Positions 29,925 through 42,659 of a DNA stretch of 64,000 bases are shown here, one piece after another; positions within the stretch are counted from its first letter, which is position 1; every line of letters begins with the position of its first letter. The stretch lies in assembly GCF_029968095.1 (NCBI RefSeq), contig NZ_JASCIR010000004.1, positions 248,001 to 312,000 of the forward strand, read 5' to 3'. This DNA is from Streptomyces solicavernae (GTDB taxonomy: Bacteria > Actinomycetota > Actinomycetes > Streptomycetales > Streptomycetaceae). A model generated the notes under the pieces. It made no database searches and was not told the DNA's origin. It saw only the letters and a program-made list of their open reading frames with translations. A program made the position numbers and the translations under genes.

Positions 29925-31817
29925 ATGACCGAGCAGGCCACCGGGTCCCATCCGCAGCCGCGGCCCCGACCCTCTGGACAGCAGACCGCCCCCGCCGAGC
30001 AGCTGACGGGTGCGCAGTCCCTCATTCGTTCTCTTGAGGAAGTCGGGGCCGAGACGGTATTCGGCATCCCGGGCGGCGCGATCATGCCGGCGTACGACCC
30101 GCTGATGGACTCCGCCAAGGTCCGGCACATCCTGGTCCGCCACGAGCAGGGCGCGGGTCACGCGGCCACCGGGTACGCGCAGGCCACCGGGAAGGTCGGC
30201 GTCTGCATGGCGACCTCGGGCCCCGGCGCCACCAACCTCGTCACCCCGATCGCCGACGCGCACATGGACTCCGTCCCGCTCGTCGCGATCACCGGCCAGG
30301 TCGCCTCCAAGGCCATCGGCACGGACGCCTTCCAGGAGGCGGACATCGTCGGCATCACCATGCCGATCACCAAGCACAACTTCCTGGTCACCAGGGCCGA
30401 GGACATCCCGAAGACGATCGCGGAGGCCTTCCACATCGCCTCCACCGGCCGTCCGGGCCCGGTCCTGGTGGACATCGCCAAGGACGCGCTGCAGGTGAAG
30501 ACCACGTTCAGCTGGCCGCCGCAGACCGACCTGCCGGGCTACCGGCCGGTGACCAAGCCGCACGCCAAGCAGATCCGCGAGGCGGCCAAGCTGATCACCC
30601 AGGCCAAGCGGCCCGTCCTCTACGTCGGCGGCGGTGTGCTCAAGGCGCACGCCACCGCCGAGCTGAAGGTCCTCGCAGAACTCACCCGGGCGCCCGTCAC
30701 CACCACACTGATGGCGCTCGGCGCGTTCCCCGACAGTCACGAGCTGCACGTGGGAATGCCGGGCATGCACGGTGCGGTCACCGCCGTCACCGCGCTGCAG
30801 AAGGCCGACCTGATCGTCGCCCTCGGAGCCCGCTTCGACGACCGCGTCACCGGCAAGCTCGACTCCTTCGCCCCGTACGCGAAGATCGTGCACGCCGACA
30901 TCGACCCCGCGGAGATCGGCAAGAACCGCGCCGCCGACGTGCCGATCGTCGGCGACGCCCGCGAGGTCATCGCCGACCTGGTCCAGGCCGTGCAGGCCGA
31001 GACCGCCGACGGAAACGCCGGCGAGGCCGCCAAGAACGGGTACGCCGCCTGGTGGGACCTGCTCAGCAAGTGGCGCGAGACCTACCCGCTCAGCTACGAC
31101 CTGCCCGAGGACGGCAGCCTCGCCCCGCAGCAGGTCATCCAGCGGATCGGCCAACTCGCCCCGGAGGGCACGGTGTTCGCGGCCGGCGTCGGCCAGCACC
31201 AGATGTGGGCCGCGCACTTCATCGACTACGAGAAGCCCGCGACCTGGCTCAACTCCGGCGGCGCCGGAACCATGGGCTACGCGGTCCCCGCCGCCATGGG
31301 CGCCAAGGCCGGCAAGCCCGAGGCCCCGGTCTGGGCGATCGACGGCGACGGCTGCTTCCAGATGACCAACCAGGAACTGACCACCTGCGCCCTGAACAAC
31401 ATCCCGATCAAGGTCGCCGTCATCAACAACGGCGCCCTGGGCATGGTCCGCCAGTGGCAGAACCTGTTCTACGACGGCCGCTACTCCAACACCGTCCTGC
31501 ACGCCGACGACACCGGCCACGAGAACACCGGCTCCCAGGTCGGCGCCAGCAAGGCCGCCCGCAAGGGCACCCGCGTCCCGGACTTCGTGAAGCTGTCCGA
31601 GGCCATGGGCTGTGTCGCGCTGCGCTGCGAGGACCCTGCCGACCTCGACAAGGTCATCGCCGAGGCCAACGCCATCAACGACCGCCCCGTCGTCGTCGAC
31701 TTCATCGTCCACGAGGACGCCCAGGTCTGGCCGATGGTCGCCGCCGGCACCTCCAACGACGAGGTCATGGCCGCCCGGGGCGTCCGCCCCGACTTCGGCG
31801 ACATGGCAGACGACTGA
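29925..31817 (+). CDS. ilvB: Acetolactate synthase large subunit
   Basis: 630 residues. The thiamine diphosphate glutamate lies in '[15 protein letters not shown]'; the '[12 protein letters not shown]' motif binds Mg-ThDP, and FAD-binding sequences lie between. It condenses two pyruvates to acetolactate (valine/leucine) or pyruvate plus 2-oxobutyrate to acetohydroxybutyrate (isoleucine). First structural gene of ilvB-ilvN-ilvC, behind the attenuator at 29736-29863. The first 30 residues are a variable Pro/Gln-rich extension. Confidence 0.97.
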   Translation: MTEQATGSHPQPRPRPSGQQTAPAEQLTGAQSLIRSLEEVGAETVFGIPGGAIMPAYDPLMDSAKVRHILVRHEQGAGHAATGYAQATGKVGVCMATSGPGATNLVTPIADAHMDSVPLVAITGQVASKAIGTDAFQEADIVGITMPITKHNFLVTRAEDIPKTIAEAFHIASTGRPGPVLVDIAKDALQVKTTFSWPPQTDLPGYRPVTKPHAKQIREAAKLITQAKRPVLYVGGGVLKAHATAELKVLAELTRAPVTTTLMALGAFPDSHELHVGMPGMHGAVTAVTALQKADLIVALGARFDDRVTGKLDSFAPYAKIVHADIDPAEIGKNRAADVPIVGDAREVIADLVQAVQAETADGNAGEAAKNGYAAWWDLLSKWRETYPLSYDLPEDGSLAPQQVIQRIGQLAPEGTVFAAGVGQHQMWAAHFIDYEKPATWLNSGGAGTMGYAVPAAMGAKAGKPEAPVWAIDGDGCFQMTNQELTTCALNNIPIKVAVINNGALGMVRQWQNLFYDGRYSNTVLHADDTGHENTGSQVGASKAARKGTRVPDFVKLSEAMGCVALRCEDPADLDKVIAEANAINDRPVVVDFIVHEDAQVWPMVAAGTSNDEVMAARGVRPDFGDMADD

Positions 31818-31846
31818 GAACCGAGAGAGACGAAGGAACAGACACC

Positions 31847-33458
<1,612 letters not shown>

Positions 33459-33468
33459 GCCTCAGCCG

Positions 33469-33499
33469 ACAGGGCCGGAGCCGCAGGCTCCGGCCCTGT
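33469..33499 (+). terminator. Terminator after ilvC
   Basis: A perfect 14-bp stem (33469-33482 with 33486-33499) and three-base loop lie 10 bases after the ilvC stop. Confidence 0.88.
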
Positions 33500-33560
33500 T
33501 GTCCAACCCGTCGTACACGGACGGGTGATCCCTTCCGCAGAGGCGCAAGACCACCTCCGC

Positions 33561-33580
33561 TACGGCACTACACTGCCGTA
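33561..33580. promoter_or_regulatory. Palindrome upstream of serA
   Basis: TACGGCA-N6-TGCCGTA, a perfect 7-bp inverted repeat, lies 145 bases before the serA start and encloses TACACT, a possible -10 element. The rest of the 266-base gap between ilvC and serA shows only small hairpins and no gene. Confidence 0.4.
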
Positions 33581-33724
33581 CTACATACGCGTCAGGCCCA
33601 CAGCGTCGTGCGTCTTCCACGCGGCTCCGCGACACCGGGCGGGTGCCCCTGCCCGGCGCCGCTTCCCCCTCCACCGCCTGCGGCCGTCGGGACGGCCGTC
33701 CGCACTGGACTTGTGAGGACACAC

Positions 33725-35326
33725 GTGAGCTCGAACCCTGCCAAACCCGTCGTACTCATCGCCGAAGAGCTGTCGCCCGCGACCGTGGACGCGCTGGGTC
33801 CGGACTTCGAGATCCGGCACTGCAACGGCGCCGACCGCGCCGAGCTGCTCCCCGCGCTCGCCGATGTCGACGCGATCCTGGTCCGCTCCGCCACCAAGGT
33901 GGACGCCGAGGCCATCGCCGCCGCGAGCAGGCTCAAGGTCGTCGCGCGCGCCGGTGTCGGTCTGGACAACGTCGACGTCTCCGCCGCCACCAAGGCCGGC
34001 GTGATGGTCGTCAACGCCCCGACGTCCAACATCGTCACCGCCGCCGAGCTCGCCTGCGGCCTCCTCGTCGCCACCGCGCGGAACATCCCGCAGGCCAACA
34101 CCGCGCTGAAGAACGGCGAGTGGAAGCGCTCCAAGTACACGGGTGTCGAGCTGGCCGAGAAGACCCTCGGCGTCGTCGGCCTCGGCCGCATCGGCGTCCT
34201 GGTCGCCCAGCGCATGTCGGCGTTCGGCATGAAGGTCGTCGCGTACGACCCGTACGTCCAGCCCGCGCGGGCCGCGCAGATGGGCGTCAAGCTGCTCTCG
34301 CTCGACGAGCTCCTCGAAGTCTCCGACTTCATCACCGTGCACCTGCCGAAGACGCCCGAGACTCTCGGTCTCATCGGCGACGAGGCGCTGCACAAGGTCA
34401 AGCCCAGCGTCCGCATCGTGAATGCCGCGCGCGGCGGGATCGTCGACGAGGAGGCGCTGTTCTCGGCGCTGAAGGAGGGCCGCGTCGCCGGCGCCGGCCT
34501 CGACGTGTACGCCAAGGAGCCCTGCACGGACTCCCCGCTCTTCGAGTTCGACCAGGTCGTCTGCACCCCGCACCTCGGCGCGTCCACGGACGAGGCGCAG
34601 GAGAAGGCGGGCATCGCCGTCGCCAAGTCGGTGCGCCTCGCGCTCGCCGGTGAGCTGGTGCCGGACGCGGTGAACGTCCAGGGCGGTGTCATCGCCGAGG
34701 ACGTACGCCCGGGTCTGCCGCTCGCCGAGAAGCTCGGCCGGATCTTCACCTCGCTCGCCGGTGAGGTCGCCGCCCGCCTGGACGTCGAGGTGTGCGGCGA
34801 GATCACCCAGCACGATGTGAAGGTGCTCGAACTCTCCGCGCTCAAGGGCGTGTTCGAGGACGTCGTCGACGAGACGGTGTCGTATGTGAACGCCCCGCTG
34901 TTCGCGCAGGAGCGCGGCGTCGAGGTGCGCCTGACGACCACGTCCGAGTCGCCCGACCACCGCAACGTCGTCACGGTCCGCGGCACGCTCACCGGCGGCG
35001 AGGAGATCGCGGTCTCCGGCACGCTCGCCGGCCCGAAGCACCTGCAGAAGATCGTCGCGATCGGCGAGCACGACATCGACCTGGCGCTCGCCGACCACAT
35101 GGTGGTGCTGCGGTACGCGGACCGCCCCGGCGTCGTCGGCACGGTCGGCCGGGTCCTCGGCGAGGGCGGCCTGAACATCGCGGGCATGCAGGTGTCGCGC
35201 GCGGCGGCCGGGGGCGAGGCGCTGGCGGTCCTCACGGTGGACGACACGGTCCCGGCGCAGGTCCTCACGGAGCTGGCGGCGGAGATCGGCGCGACGTCGG
35301 CTCGGTCGGTCAACCTGGCGGATTAG
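33725..35326 (+). CDS. serA: D-3-phosphoglycerate dehydrogenase
   Basis: 533 residues from a GTG with GTGAGGA upstream. The NAD domain motif is 'GLGRIGVLVAQRM'. Catalytic Arg is in 'AARGGIVDEEAL' and His in 'TPHLGASTDEAQ'. An extra intervening (ASB) domain and a C-terminal ACT domain ('ADRPGVVGTVGRVLGEGG') mark the long actinobacterial type regulated by serine. It catalyses the first step of serine biosynthesis. Confidence 0.97.
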   Translation: MSSNPAKPVVLIAEELSPATVDALGPDFEIRHCNGADRAELLPALADVDAILVRSATKVDAEAIAAASRLKVVARAGVGLDNVDVSAATKAGVMVVNAPTSNIVTAAELACGLLVATARNIPQANTALKNGEWKRSKYTGVELAEKTLGVVGLGRIGVLVAQRMSAFGMKVVAYDPYVQPARAAQMGVKLLSLDELLEVSDFITVHLPKTPETLGLIGDEALHKVKPSVRIVNAARGGIVDEEALFSALKEGRVAGAGLDVYAKEPCTDSPLFEFDQVVCTPHLGASTDEAQEKAGIAVAKSVRLALAGELVPDAVNVQGGVIAEDVRPGLPLAEKLGRIFTSLAGEVAARLDVEVCGEITQHDVKVLELSALKGVFEDVVDETVSYVNAPLFAQERGVEVRLTTTSESPDHRNVVTVRGTLTGGEEIAVSGTLAGPKHLQKIVAIGEHDIDLALADHMVVLRYADRPGVVGTVGRVLGEGGLNIAGMQVSRAAAGGEALAVLTVDDTVPAQVLTELAAEIGATSARSVNLAD

Positions 35327-35337
35327 TTTGGGAGTTG

Positions 35338-35376
35338 GCGGGTCCGGGGTGCGGTGTGCACCCGGGCCCGCTTTTT
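35338..35376 (+). terminator. Terminator after serA with T-run
   Basis: A GC-rich stem of about 14 bp (from 35338, ending at 35371) is followed by TTTTT (35372-35376). It also sits just before the convergent PucR gene end. Confidence 0.88.
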
Positions 35377-35382
35377 CGAGGC

Positions 35383-36582
35383 CTACAGCCGCGCCGCCTT
35401 CAACGCCATGTGCAGCAGCAACCGGTCCTCGCCCGCGTCCAGGTCCAGCCCCGTGAGCTGTTCCACCCGCGACAGCCGGTAGTACAGCGTCTGGCGGTGG
35501 ATGCCGAGGGCCGTCGCCGTGCGGCCCGCCTGACCCGCCTGATCGAGGAACACCTCTGCGGTGCGGGCGAGTTCGGGCCGGGTGAGCAGCTGCTCCACCA
35601 CCGGATCGTGCGCCGCCTCCGCAGGCAGCGCGGTGAGCAGCCGGTACGGGCCCAACCCGGCCCACTCCGCGACCCGTTCGGCCCCGACCGCCGTACCGCC
35701 GGGCCCCCCGCTCGCCGCCGCAGCGCGCCGCGCCGCCGCCGCCCGCGCCGCCGCCCCGGCCTCCCGCCAGGCCGCCGCCAGCTCGGCCAGGCCGCGCCGC
35801 GGAACCGCGATCCCCGCCGTGCCCGCGCCGCCCACCGCGTCGACCAGGCGCATGGCCGCCGTACGAGCGGGACCCAGCACCTCCGGCGAGCGCAGCCGCA
35901 CCAGCGCGGCAAGGGTCTGCGCCGCCGCAGGGCCGCCGGGCGGTCCCGGGACCGCGCTCACCGACACCGTGCCCGCCACCCGCCGCGCACCTGGTGTCGC
36001 CGACGCCGGCCACGGCGCGACGCACACCAGGGCGTGCAGCTCGTCCGCCGCCGCGCCGAGCGCGTCCCGCAGCGCCGTCGTCGCCGCCTCGCGCTGCGCG
36101 GCCGACGCGGCGGTGAGCAGGGCGCGCAGCTCGCGGGCCACGTCGTCGCCCGCCGAGGCCTCCGCCGCGAGCAGCACCCCGATCCGCTCCGTCACCTGGA
36201 GGGCCGCGTCCAACTGGGCGGCGGAGGGGCCCGGCTCGGAGTCGAGCAGCCACACGTACCCGTGCACCACGCCCCGATGGCGTACCGGCAGACAGATCCG
36301 GGCGCGAAGCACGCCCGCGTCCGGGGCCGCCGGGATGCGCACCGGGCCGTCCGCGCGGGTGATGCCGAAGCCTTCGAACCAGGACCGCACCGCCGCCGTG
36401 GACTTCCGCGTCAGGATCGAGCGCGTACGCACCGGATCGAGGTCCAGTTCGGCCGCGCCGTCGCTGTCCTGCGCGCCGAACGCGATCAGCTCGAAATCCC
36501 GGTTCTCCAAGGTCGCGGGCGCGCCGAGCAGCGCGGAGATCTCATCGACCAGGTCCTGGTAGTCGCCCTTCACGAGGGCCAT
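35383..36582 (-). CDS. PucR-family regulator of proline catabolism
   Basis: 399 residues from the ATG at 36582. The long N-terminal part has GAF-like features ('[20 protein letters not shown]'). The C-terminal HTH_30 domain reads '[20 protein letters not shown]'. It is divergent from the proline dehydrogenase gene across 183 bases containing the palindrome at 36672, so it very likely controls the proline pair. Activation or repression cannot be told from sequence. Confidence 0.88.
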   Translation of the reverse strand: MALVKGDYQDLVDEISALLGAPATLENRDFELIAFGAQDSDGAAELDLDPVRTRSILTRKSTAAVRSWFEGFGITRADGPVRIPAAPDAGVLRARICLPVRHRGVVHGYVWLLDSEPGPSAAQLDAALQVTERIGVLLAAEASAGDDVARELRALLTAASAAQREAATTALRDALGAAADELHALVCVAPWPASATPGARRVAGTVSVSAVPGPPGGPAAAQTLAALVRLRSPEVLGPARTAAMRLVDAVGGAGTAGIAVPRRGLAELAAAWREAGAAARAAAARRAAAASGGPGGTAVGAERVAEWAGLGPYRLLTALPAEAAHDPVVEQLLTRPELARTAEVFLDQAGQAGRTATALGIHRQTLYYRLSRVEQLTGLDLDAGEDRLLLHMALKAARL

Positions 36583-36671
36583 TGTGCGGCACCCGGAAGC
36601 CTGTCCCATACAGATGTCTGAGATGCAGGGCACGGATGCGTGACACCTGTCGATGGTTCAGGATCGGAGCG

Positions 36672-36682
36672 AACCTTAGGTT
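36672..36682. promoter_or_regulatory. Candidate operator between PucR gene and proline dehydrogenase
   Basis: AACCT-T-AGGTT is a perfect 11-bp palindrome midway between the two divergent genes. A link to the PucR protein is inferred from position only. Confidence 0.4.
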
Positions 36683-36765
36683 TCACGGTGGTTCCCCCTG
36701 CCGCTCCCTTACGGTCCCCGACCGTTCGGGCGCTGCTCCCTTCACATCCGTTCTGGAGGTGCCCC

Positions 36766-37692
36766 GTGCTGGCTCCCGTGATTCTCGCCGCGTCGCGCAG
36801 CGACAAGATGCGCCGCTTCGTGTCGGCCGCGCCGGGCACCAAGCAGGTCGTCGAGCGGTTCATCCCCGGCGAGACCGTCGACCAGGTCGTGCCGGTCGTG
36901 CAGGAGGCCGTCGCCAAGGGCCTCGAAGTGACCCTGGACGTCGTCGGCGAGGACATCACGACGCCCGAGCAGGCCGCCGCCGCCCGGGACGCGTACCTCG
37001 ACCTGATCGCGCACCTCAAGGACCTCGGCCTCGGCACCAAGGCCGAGATGTCCGTGAAGCTGTCGATGTTCGGCCAGGCGCTTGACGGCGGCCACGAGCT
37101 GGCCCTCGCCAACGTCCGCCCGGTCGTCGAGGCCGCCGCCGCCATCGGCACCACCGTCACCCTGGACGCCGAGGACCACACCACCCTCGACTCGATGTTC
37201 GCCATCCACGACGAGCTGCGGAAGGACTTCCCGCAGACCGGCTGCGTCATCCAGGCGTACCTGTTCCGCACCGAGGACGACGCCCGCCGCCTCGCCGAGA
37301 ACGGCAGCCGCGTCCGGATCGTGAAGGGCGCCTACAAGGAGCCCGCCGAGGTCGCGTACCAGGACAAGGGCGAGATCGACAAGGCGTACGTCCGCATCAC
37401 GCGCATCCTCATGGAGGGCGCCGGATACCCGATGATCGGGTCCCACGACCCGCGGCTCATCGCCATCAGCCAGGAACTCGCCCGCCGTGCCGGCCGCAAA
37501 CTGGACGAGTACGAGTTCCAGATGCTGTACGGCATCCGCAGCGAGGAGCACGTCCGGCTGGCCGCCGAGGGACACCGCATGCGGGTCTACACCGCGTACG
37601 GCACCGACTGGTACGGCTACTTCATGCGGCGCCTCGCGGAGAAGCCGGCCAACCTGCTCTTCTTCGCCCGCTCGACACTCACCAAGAACTGA
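36766..37692 (+). CDS. Proline dehydrogenase (monofunctional)
   Basis: 308 residues from a GTG with GGAGGT upstream. 'KLSMFGQALD', 'TLDAEDHTTLDSM', 'GCVIQAYLFRTEDD', 'RIVKGAYKEP' and 'YEFQMLYGIR' are the conserved FAD-barrel motifs. It oxidises proline to 1-pyrroline-5-carboxylate and passes electrons to the respiratory chain. The next gene encodes the second enzyme. The end of the gene (LTKN and stop) lies in the first unit of a 21-bp tandem repeat. Confidence 0.95.
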   Translation: MLAPVILAASRSDKMRRFVSAAPGTKQVVERFIPGETVDQVVPVVQEAVAKGLEVTLDVVGEDITTPEQAAAARDAYLDLIAHLKDLGLGTKAEMSVKLSMFGQALDGGHELALANVRPVVEAAAAIGTTVTLDAEDHTTLDSMFAIHDELRKDFPQTGCVIQAYLFRTEDDARRLAENGSRVRIVKGAYKEPAEVAYQDKGEIDKAYVRITRILMEGAGYPMIGSHDPRLIAISQELARRAGRKLDEYEFQMLYGIRSEEHVRLAAEGHRMRVYTAYGTDWYGYFMRRLAEKPANLLFFARSTLTKN

Positions 37693-37761
37693 CTGTCGCT
37701 CACCGAGAACTGACTGTCGCTCACCGAGAACTGACCGTCGCTCACCAAGAACTGACCGTCG
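37678..37761 (+). repeat. 21-bp tandem repeat over the proline dehydrogenase stop codon
   Basis: Four units start at 37678, 37699, 37720 and 37741 (CTCACC(A/G)AGAACTGAC..), differing at two positions. Unit 1 contains the last codons and TGA of the gene; a decayed fifth unit follows. The array fills most of the gap to pruA. Confidence 0.95.
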
Positions 37762-37834
37762 AGCCACAAGAACTTGGCCCCGGGGCCGAGCCCCTCACCC
37801 CTCATCACAGACCTCACCAAGGAGGACGGACGCA

Positions 37835-39466
<1,632 letters not shown>

Positions 39467-39489
39467 GCTTCACTGCCCGCCTGAACACC

Positions 39490-39523
39490 CGCCCCCGTAC
39501 GGTGACCGCACCGGACGGGGGCG
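39490..39523 (+). terminator. Hairpin after pruA
   Basis: CGCCCCCGT (39490-39498) pairs perfectly with ACGGGGGCG (39515-39523). It lies 23 bases after the pruA stop. Confidence 0.65.
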
Positions 39524-39575
39524 GTGTACGTGCGGGGGCGGTGTATGTGCGGGGGGGGGGCGGTGTACGTGCGGG
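39522..39575. repeat. 17-bp repeats with a G10 tract next to the nitroreductase stop
   Basis: CGGTGTACGTGCGGGGG (39522-39538) recurs at 39539-39560 with the G run expanded to ten, and at 39561-39575. The last copy abuts the TGA (39576-39578) of the minus-strand nitroreductase. Confidence 0.9.
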
Positions 39576-40274
39576 TCAGACTTCCACCAGCACCTGGTCG
39601 AGCGACTTCCGTACCAGGTCCGGGACGTGGCAGTCCGGTGCCGGGTAGCCGACCGGGATCACCGCGAACGCCTTCTCGTTCTCCGGCCGGTCGAGGACCT
39701 GGCCGAGGAACCGCATCGGGCTCGGCGTGTGCACCAGCGCCGCGAGCCCCGACAGATGCAGGGCCGAGAGCAGCATGCCGACGGCGATGCCCACCGACTC
39801 GTCGACGTAGTAGTGCTTGTGCCGGGTGCCGTCCGCGCCGAGCCAGTAGCGCTGCTGGAAGACGACGATCAGGGCCGGGGCGTCCGTCAGATGGGGCTTC
39901 ACCTCGTCCGTGCCGAGCGGCCGCAGCGCCGCCAGCCACTCCTCGCCGAGCCGCCCGTCGTAGCTGACCTGCTCCTCGTGCTCGGCGGCCGCCCTGATCC
40001 GCCGCCGCACGTCCGGGTCGCGTACGAGCACGAACGTCCACGGCTGCTGATGCGCCCCGGACGGCGCGGTCGCCGCGCACGCGATCGCGTCCCGTACGGC
40101 CTGCTCGGGCACCGGGTCGGGCGCGAACTGCCGTACGGTGCGCCGCCCTTGCATCCGCTCCCGCAGCTCGGCGGCGCGGGCCAGGGACTCGTCGTGCGGC
40201 ATCCGGTCGGGGCGGTAGGGGACGGGCCGGTAGGGCTCTCCGTGGGCCGGGGTCCAGTGCGCAGTCTCGGTCAT
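39576..40274 (-). CDS. Nitroreductase-family protein (FMN-dependent)
   Basis: 232 residues from the ATG at 40274. 'RRTVRQFAPDPVPEQ' and 'APSGAHQQPWTFVLVRD' form the FMN-binding N-terminus; 'HLSGLAALVHTPSPM' and 'EKAFAVIPVGYPAPDC' are the C-terminal signatures. It resembles the iodotyrosine-deiodinase/BluB-like branch. The substrate is unknown. The 272-base gap upstream (40275-40546) is comparatively AT-rich and probably carries promoters for this gene and the small gene at 40547. Confidence 0.88.
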   Translation of the reverse strand: MTETAHWTPAHGEPYRPVPYRPDRMPHDESLARAAELRERMQGRRTVRQFAPDPVPEQAVRDAIACAATAPSGAHQQPWTFVLVRDPDVRRRIRAAAEHEEQVSYDGRLGEEWLAALRPLGTDEVKPHLTDAPALIVVFQQRYWLGADGTRHKHYYVDESVGIAVGMLLSALHLSGLAALVHTPSPMRFLGQVLDRPENEKAFAVIPVGYPAPDCHVPDLVRKSLDQVLVEV

Positions 40275-40546
40275 ACGGCGAGTCTGCCGCCCGCCCCGGG
40301 GCCGTGGACAGAGGACTCCCGGTCGTGATCGCCGTCTCAGATAGTAGGAAGTCCGAGTAATTGTAGAGACAGCGGCTCGATGCTCGCTTAGCTTTGTAGG
40401 AGCCGAACGTCTCGCTCGATCCAGCGATTGGCGGTCGTGAGCCGGGCACCCCGCAGGCAACCCCTGCCGCCCCCGCTCCCCGCCTCGACCGGCGTCTCGT
40501 TAACCCCTCTCCGCACTCCGCTGCGTCCTCAAGGAGTCGATTCCTC

Positions 40547-40681
40547 ATGACCGAGACGACCGTCGCCCCCCGCCGAGTCCGTCGCGCCCCGCGCATCGGT
40601 GAGACCGAGCGCAAGAACGCCGCCGCCGCCCTCCAGCGCGCCCTCGACCGGAGGGACAACGGCGGCGAGACGGGTCACTGA
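40547..40681 (+). CDS. Small basic protein, 44 residues
   Basis: ATG with AAGGAG eleven bases upstream. The sequence begins MTETTVAPRRVRRAPRIGE and ends in a predicted helix with mixed charge. It is strongly basic and soluble with no family I recognise. Codon third positions are GC-rich and the ribosome site is good. The last seven bases overlap the convergent phosphatase gene. Role unknown; nucleic-acid contact is possible from charge only. Confidence 0.6.
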   Translation: MTETTVAPRRVRRAPRIGETERKNAAAALQRALDRRDNGGETGH

Positions 40682-42291
40682 GCGGCGCCGCCCCGGCCTC
40701 GTACGACATCGAAGTGGTCGATGCGCTCGCCGCTCTCGGCGAGCGCGGAGACCTTCATCCGCGGGCGGGTACCGGTCGTGCCGGTCTCCACCTCCACCGC
40801 GAGGAACGAGTAGCCGGTGTACCGCACCCGTGACCACTCCACCGTGTCCGGGTCGGGCAGCCGCAGCTTGGTCCAGTGGAACGTGAGGATCGACTCCCGG
40901 TCGCTCACGTGGCCCTCGTAGCTGTCCTCCACGCCCGGACCGAAGCCGTACAGCTCCTTGCCCGCGCCGCCGGCCGTGACGTACACGATGCCGTCGCGCG
41001 TCGGGTCCGTGCTCTCGCCGACCGGCACGGCCTTGCCGACCTCGCCGTTCTTGATGGCGTCCGTGCGCTCGTAGACATGGTTGTGGCCGTTGATCACCAG
41101 GTCCACCTGGTGCTTGGTGAACAGCTCAAGCCAGGCGTCGCGCACCCCGCCGTCCGAGGCGTGCGTGGACGTCGAGTACATGCAGTGGTGGAAGAAGACC
41201 ACGATGAAGTCGACGTCCGCGTCCGCCCGCAGCTCCCCGAGCCGCTTGTCCAGCCAGGCGGTCTGCTTCCCGTCCGTGTAGCCCTTGTTGGCGGGAATCT
41301 CGTACGAGACGTCATTGGCGTCCAGGGCGACGACGCCGACGCTGCCGTACCGGAACGAGTACACGCCCGGCGCGCCCGAAGGGTCGAATCCGTTCTCCGG
41401 GAGCGACCAGCGGGCCGACTGGCCGCCGTAGCCGTTCGGTGAGTACCAGGCCTCCATGTCGTGGTTGCCGGTCGTCACCATCCACGGCACCGACTTCGCC
41501 ACCGACTCGGTCTGCGCGAGGAACGTGTCCCACACGCGCGCGTCGTACGTGTCCGACTCCTTGCCCATGCCGCTGGAGTCCGCGTAGCAGATGTCGCCCG
41601 CGTGCAGGTGGAACGACGGGTTCTGACCGAGGATCAACTGGTCGTTGGCGAGCGCGTGGTAGCTCACGCCCTGGTCGCCGAAGGCAGTGAACACGAACTT
41701 CTCCGGCTTCGCGGGCGCGGTGCGGAAGGTGCCGATCGTGCCGAGGCGTTCCGGCGCCGCCGGGTCGAAGCCGTCGTGGCCGACGCCGTAGTAGTACGTG
41801 GTGCCGGGCTTCAGGTTGTCGAACGCGGCGTGCAGGTAGTACTGGTCCACCTCCGGCAGCTTCTTCGACAGGGCCGGGGTGTGCAGCGGACGCACCTCCG
41901 CCTCGATCTTGCGGCTCAGCTCCCAGGGGGCGGTGCCGATCCGGACGTACGGCCGCTGCACCGCGAACGGGACCTGCCAGGAGATCCGCATCTGCGTCGC
42001 CGGGTCCGCACCGAAGGCGAGGTGGCGGCCGAAGGGGGCGACCAGCGAGCCGTCCACCTGCGCGGTGGCGCTGCTCGTGGCGAGCGCGGGGGCGGCGGCT
42101 GCGGCGGCGGTCCCGGACCCGATCAGCACCCCCGCGCCGCCCGCCGCGCCTGCCGTCGCGAGCCCGCCGATGAGCGCTCCGCGCCGGGAGACCCTGGGGC
42201 GGGCGTGCTTGGCCCGCAGGTACTCATGCTGCTCCGGCATGCTCAGGCGCTGCGCCAGCTGTTCGGGTATGCCCACGTTCGGTGTGTCCAT
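40675..42291 (-). CDS. Tat-exported metallophosphoesterase (purple acid phosphatase type)
   Basis: 538 residues. The Tat motif 'SRRGALIGGLATAG' is at about 35-48. A fibronectin-like N-terminal domain (about 85-200) precedes the calcineurin-like fold: 'FGDQG', 'HAGDICYAD', 'TGNHDMEAW', 'FFHHCMYS' and 'NGHNHVYERT' supply the two-metal ligands. It should release phosphate from organic esters outside the cell. Length and domain order match secreted Streptomyces PAP-like enzymes. Confidence 0.92.
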   Translation of the reverse strand: MDTPNVGIPEQLAQRLSMPEQHEYLRAKHARPRVSRRGALIGGLATAGAAGGAGVLIGSGTAAAAAAPALATSSATAQVDGSLVAPFGRHLAFGADPATQMRISWQVPFAVQRPYVRIGTAPWELSRKIEAEVRPLHTPALSKKLPEVDQYYLHAAFDNLKPGTTYYYGVGHDGFDPAAPERLGTIGTFRTAPAKPEKFVFTAFGDQGVSYHALANDQLILGQNPSFHLHAGDICYADSSGMGKESDTYDARVWDTFLAQTESVAKSVPWMVTTGNHDMEAWYSPNGYGGQSARWSLPENGFDPSGAPGVYSFRYGSVGVVALDANDVSYEIPANKGYTDGKQTAWLDKRLGELRADADVDFIVVFFHHCMYSTSTHASDGGVRDAWLELFTKHQVDLVINGHNHVYERTDAIKNGEVGKAVPVGESTDPTRDGIVYVTAGGAGKELYGFGPGVEDSYEGHVSDRESILTFHWTKLRLPDPDTVEWSRVRYTGYSFLAVEVETGTTGTRPRMKVSALAESGERIDHFDVVRGRGGAAQ

Positions 42292-42436
42292 GACGGACGA
42301 ACTTGCCAGTAACTTCCGGCGGGGGCCAGGCTCAGGGGTGAACGTGGGGTGGCGGTTCGGTGGTTCTTCCTCCCCGCCCCGCCCCTTCCCGGCTGTGTCG
42401 ATAATGCGGCTGGCGCCGCGTGGCTGCGGCGCTTCG

Positions 42437-42595
42437 GGGGTCAGCCCCCGGACCCCCGCTCCTCAAGCGCCGGAGGGGCTGGTTTTTAGGGGCGCGGGGA
42501 ACTGCGCGACCGACCACGACGGTGGGGCCGCCGAACGACGGCAGAAAAGCCCCTCCGGCGTTTGAGGAGCGGGGGGCCGGGGGCGGAGCCCCCTG
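42437..42595. repeat. Long imperfect inverted repeat, Streptomyces-type intergenic element
   Basis: The left arm (42437-42480, containing CTCCTCAAGCGCCGGAGGGG) is mirrored by the right arm (42549-42595, CCCCTCCGGCGTTTGAGGAG). The spacer carries GGGGCGCGGGGAACTGCGCG, a sequence widespread between Streptomyces genes. It occupies most of the 368-base gap between the phosphatase gene and leuB; no gene is seen there. Confidence 0.85.
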
Positions 42596-42659
42596 GGGGT
42601 GCGTCCAAATAACGGACACGGAATGTCACCGGGTAAGACAACCGCGTACCCTCAAAACC

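Noticed and set aside
37678..37761. CRISPR array
   Set aside because: Units are contiguous 21-bp tandem copies without spacers; the other arrays in the window are likewise spacer-free.
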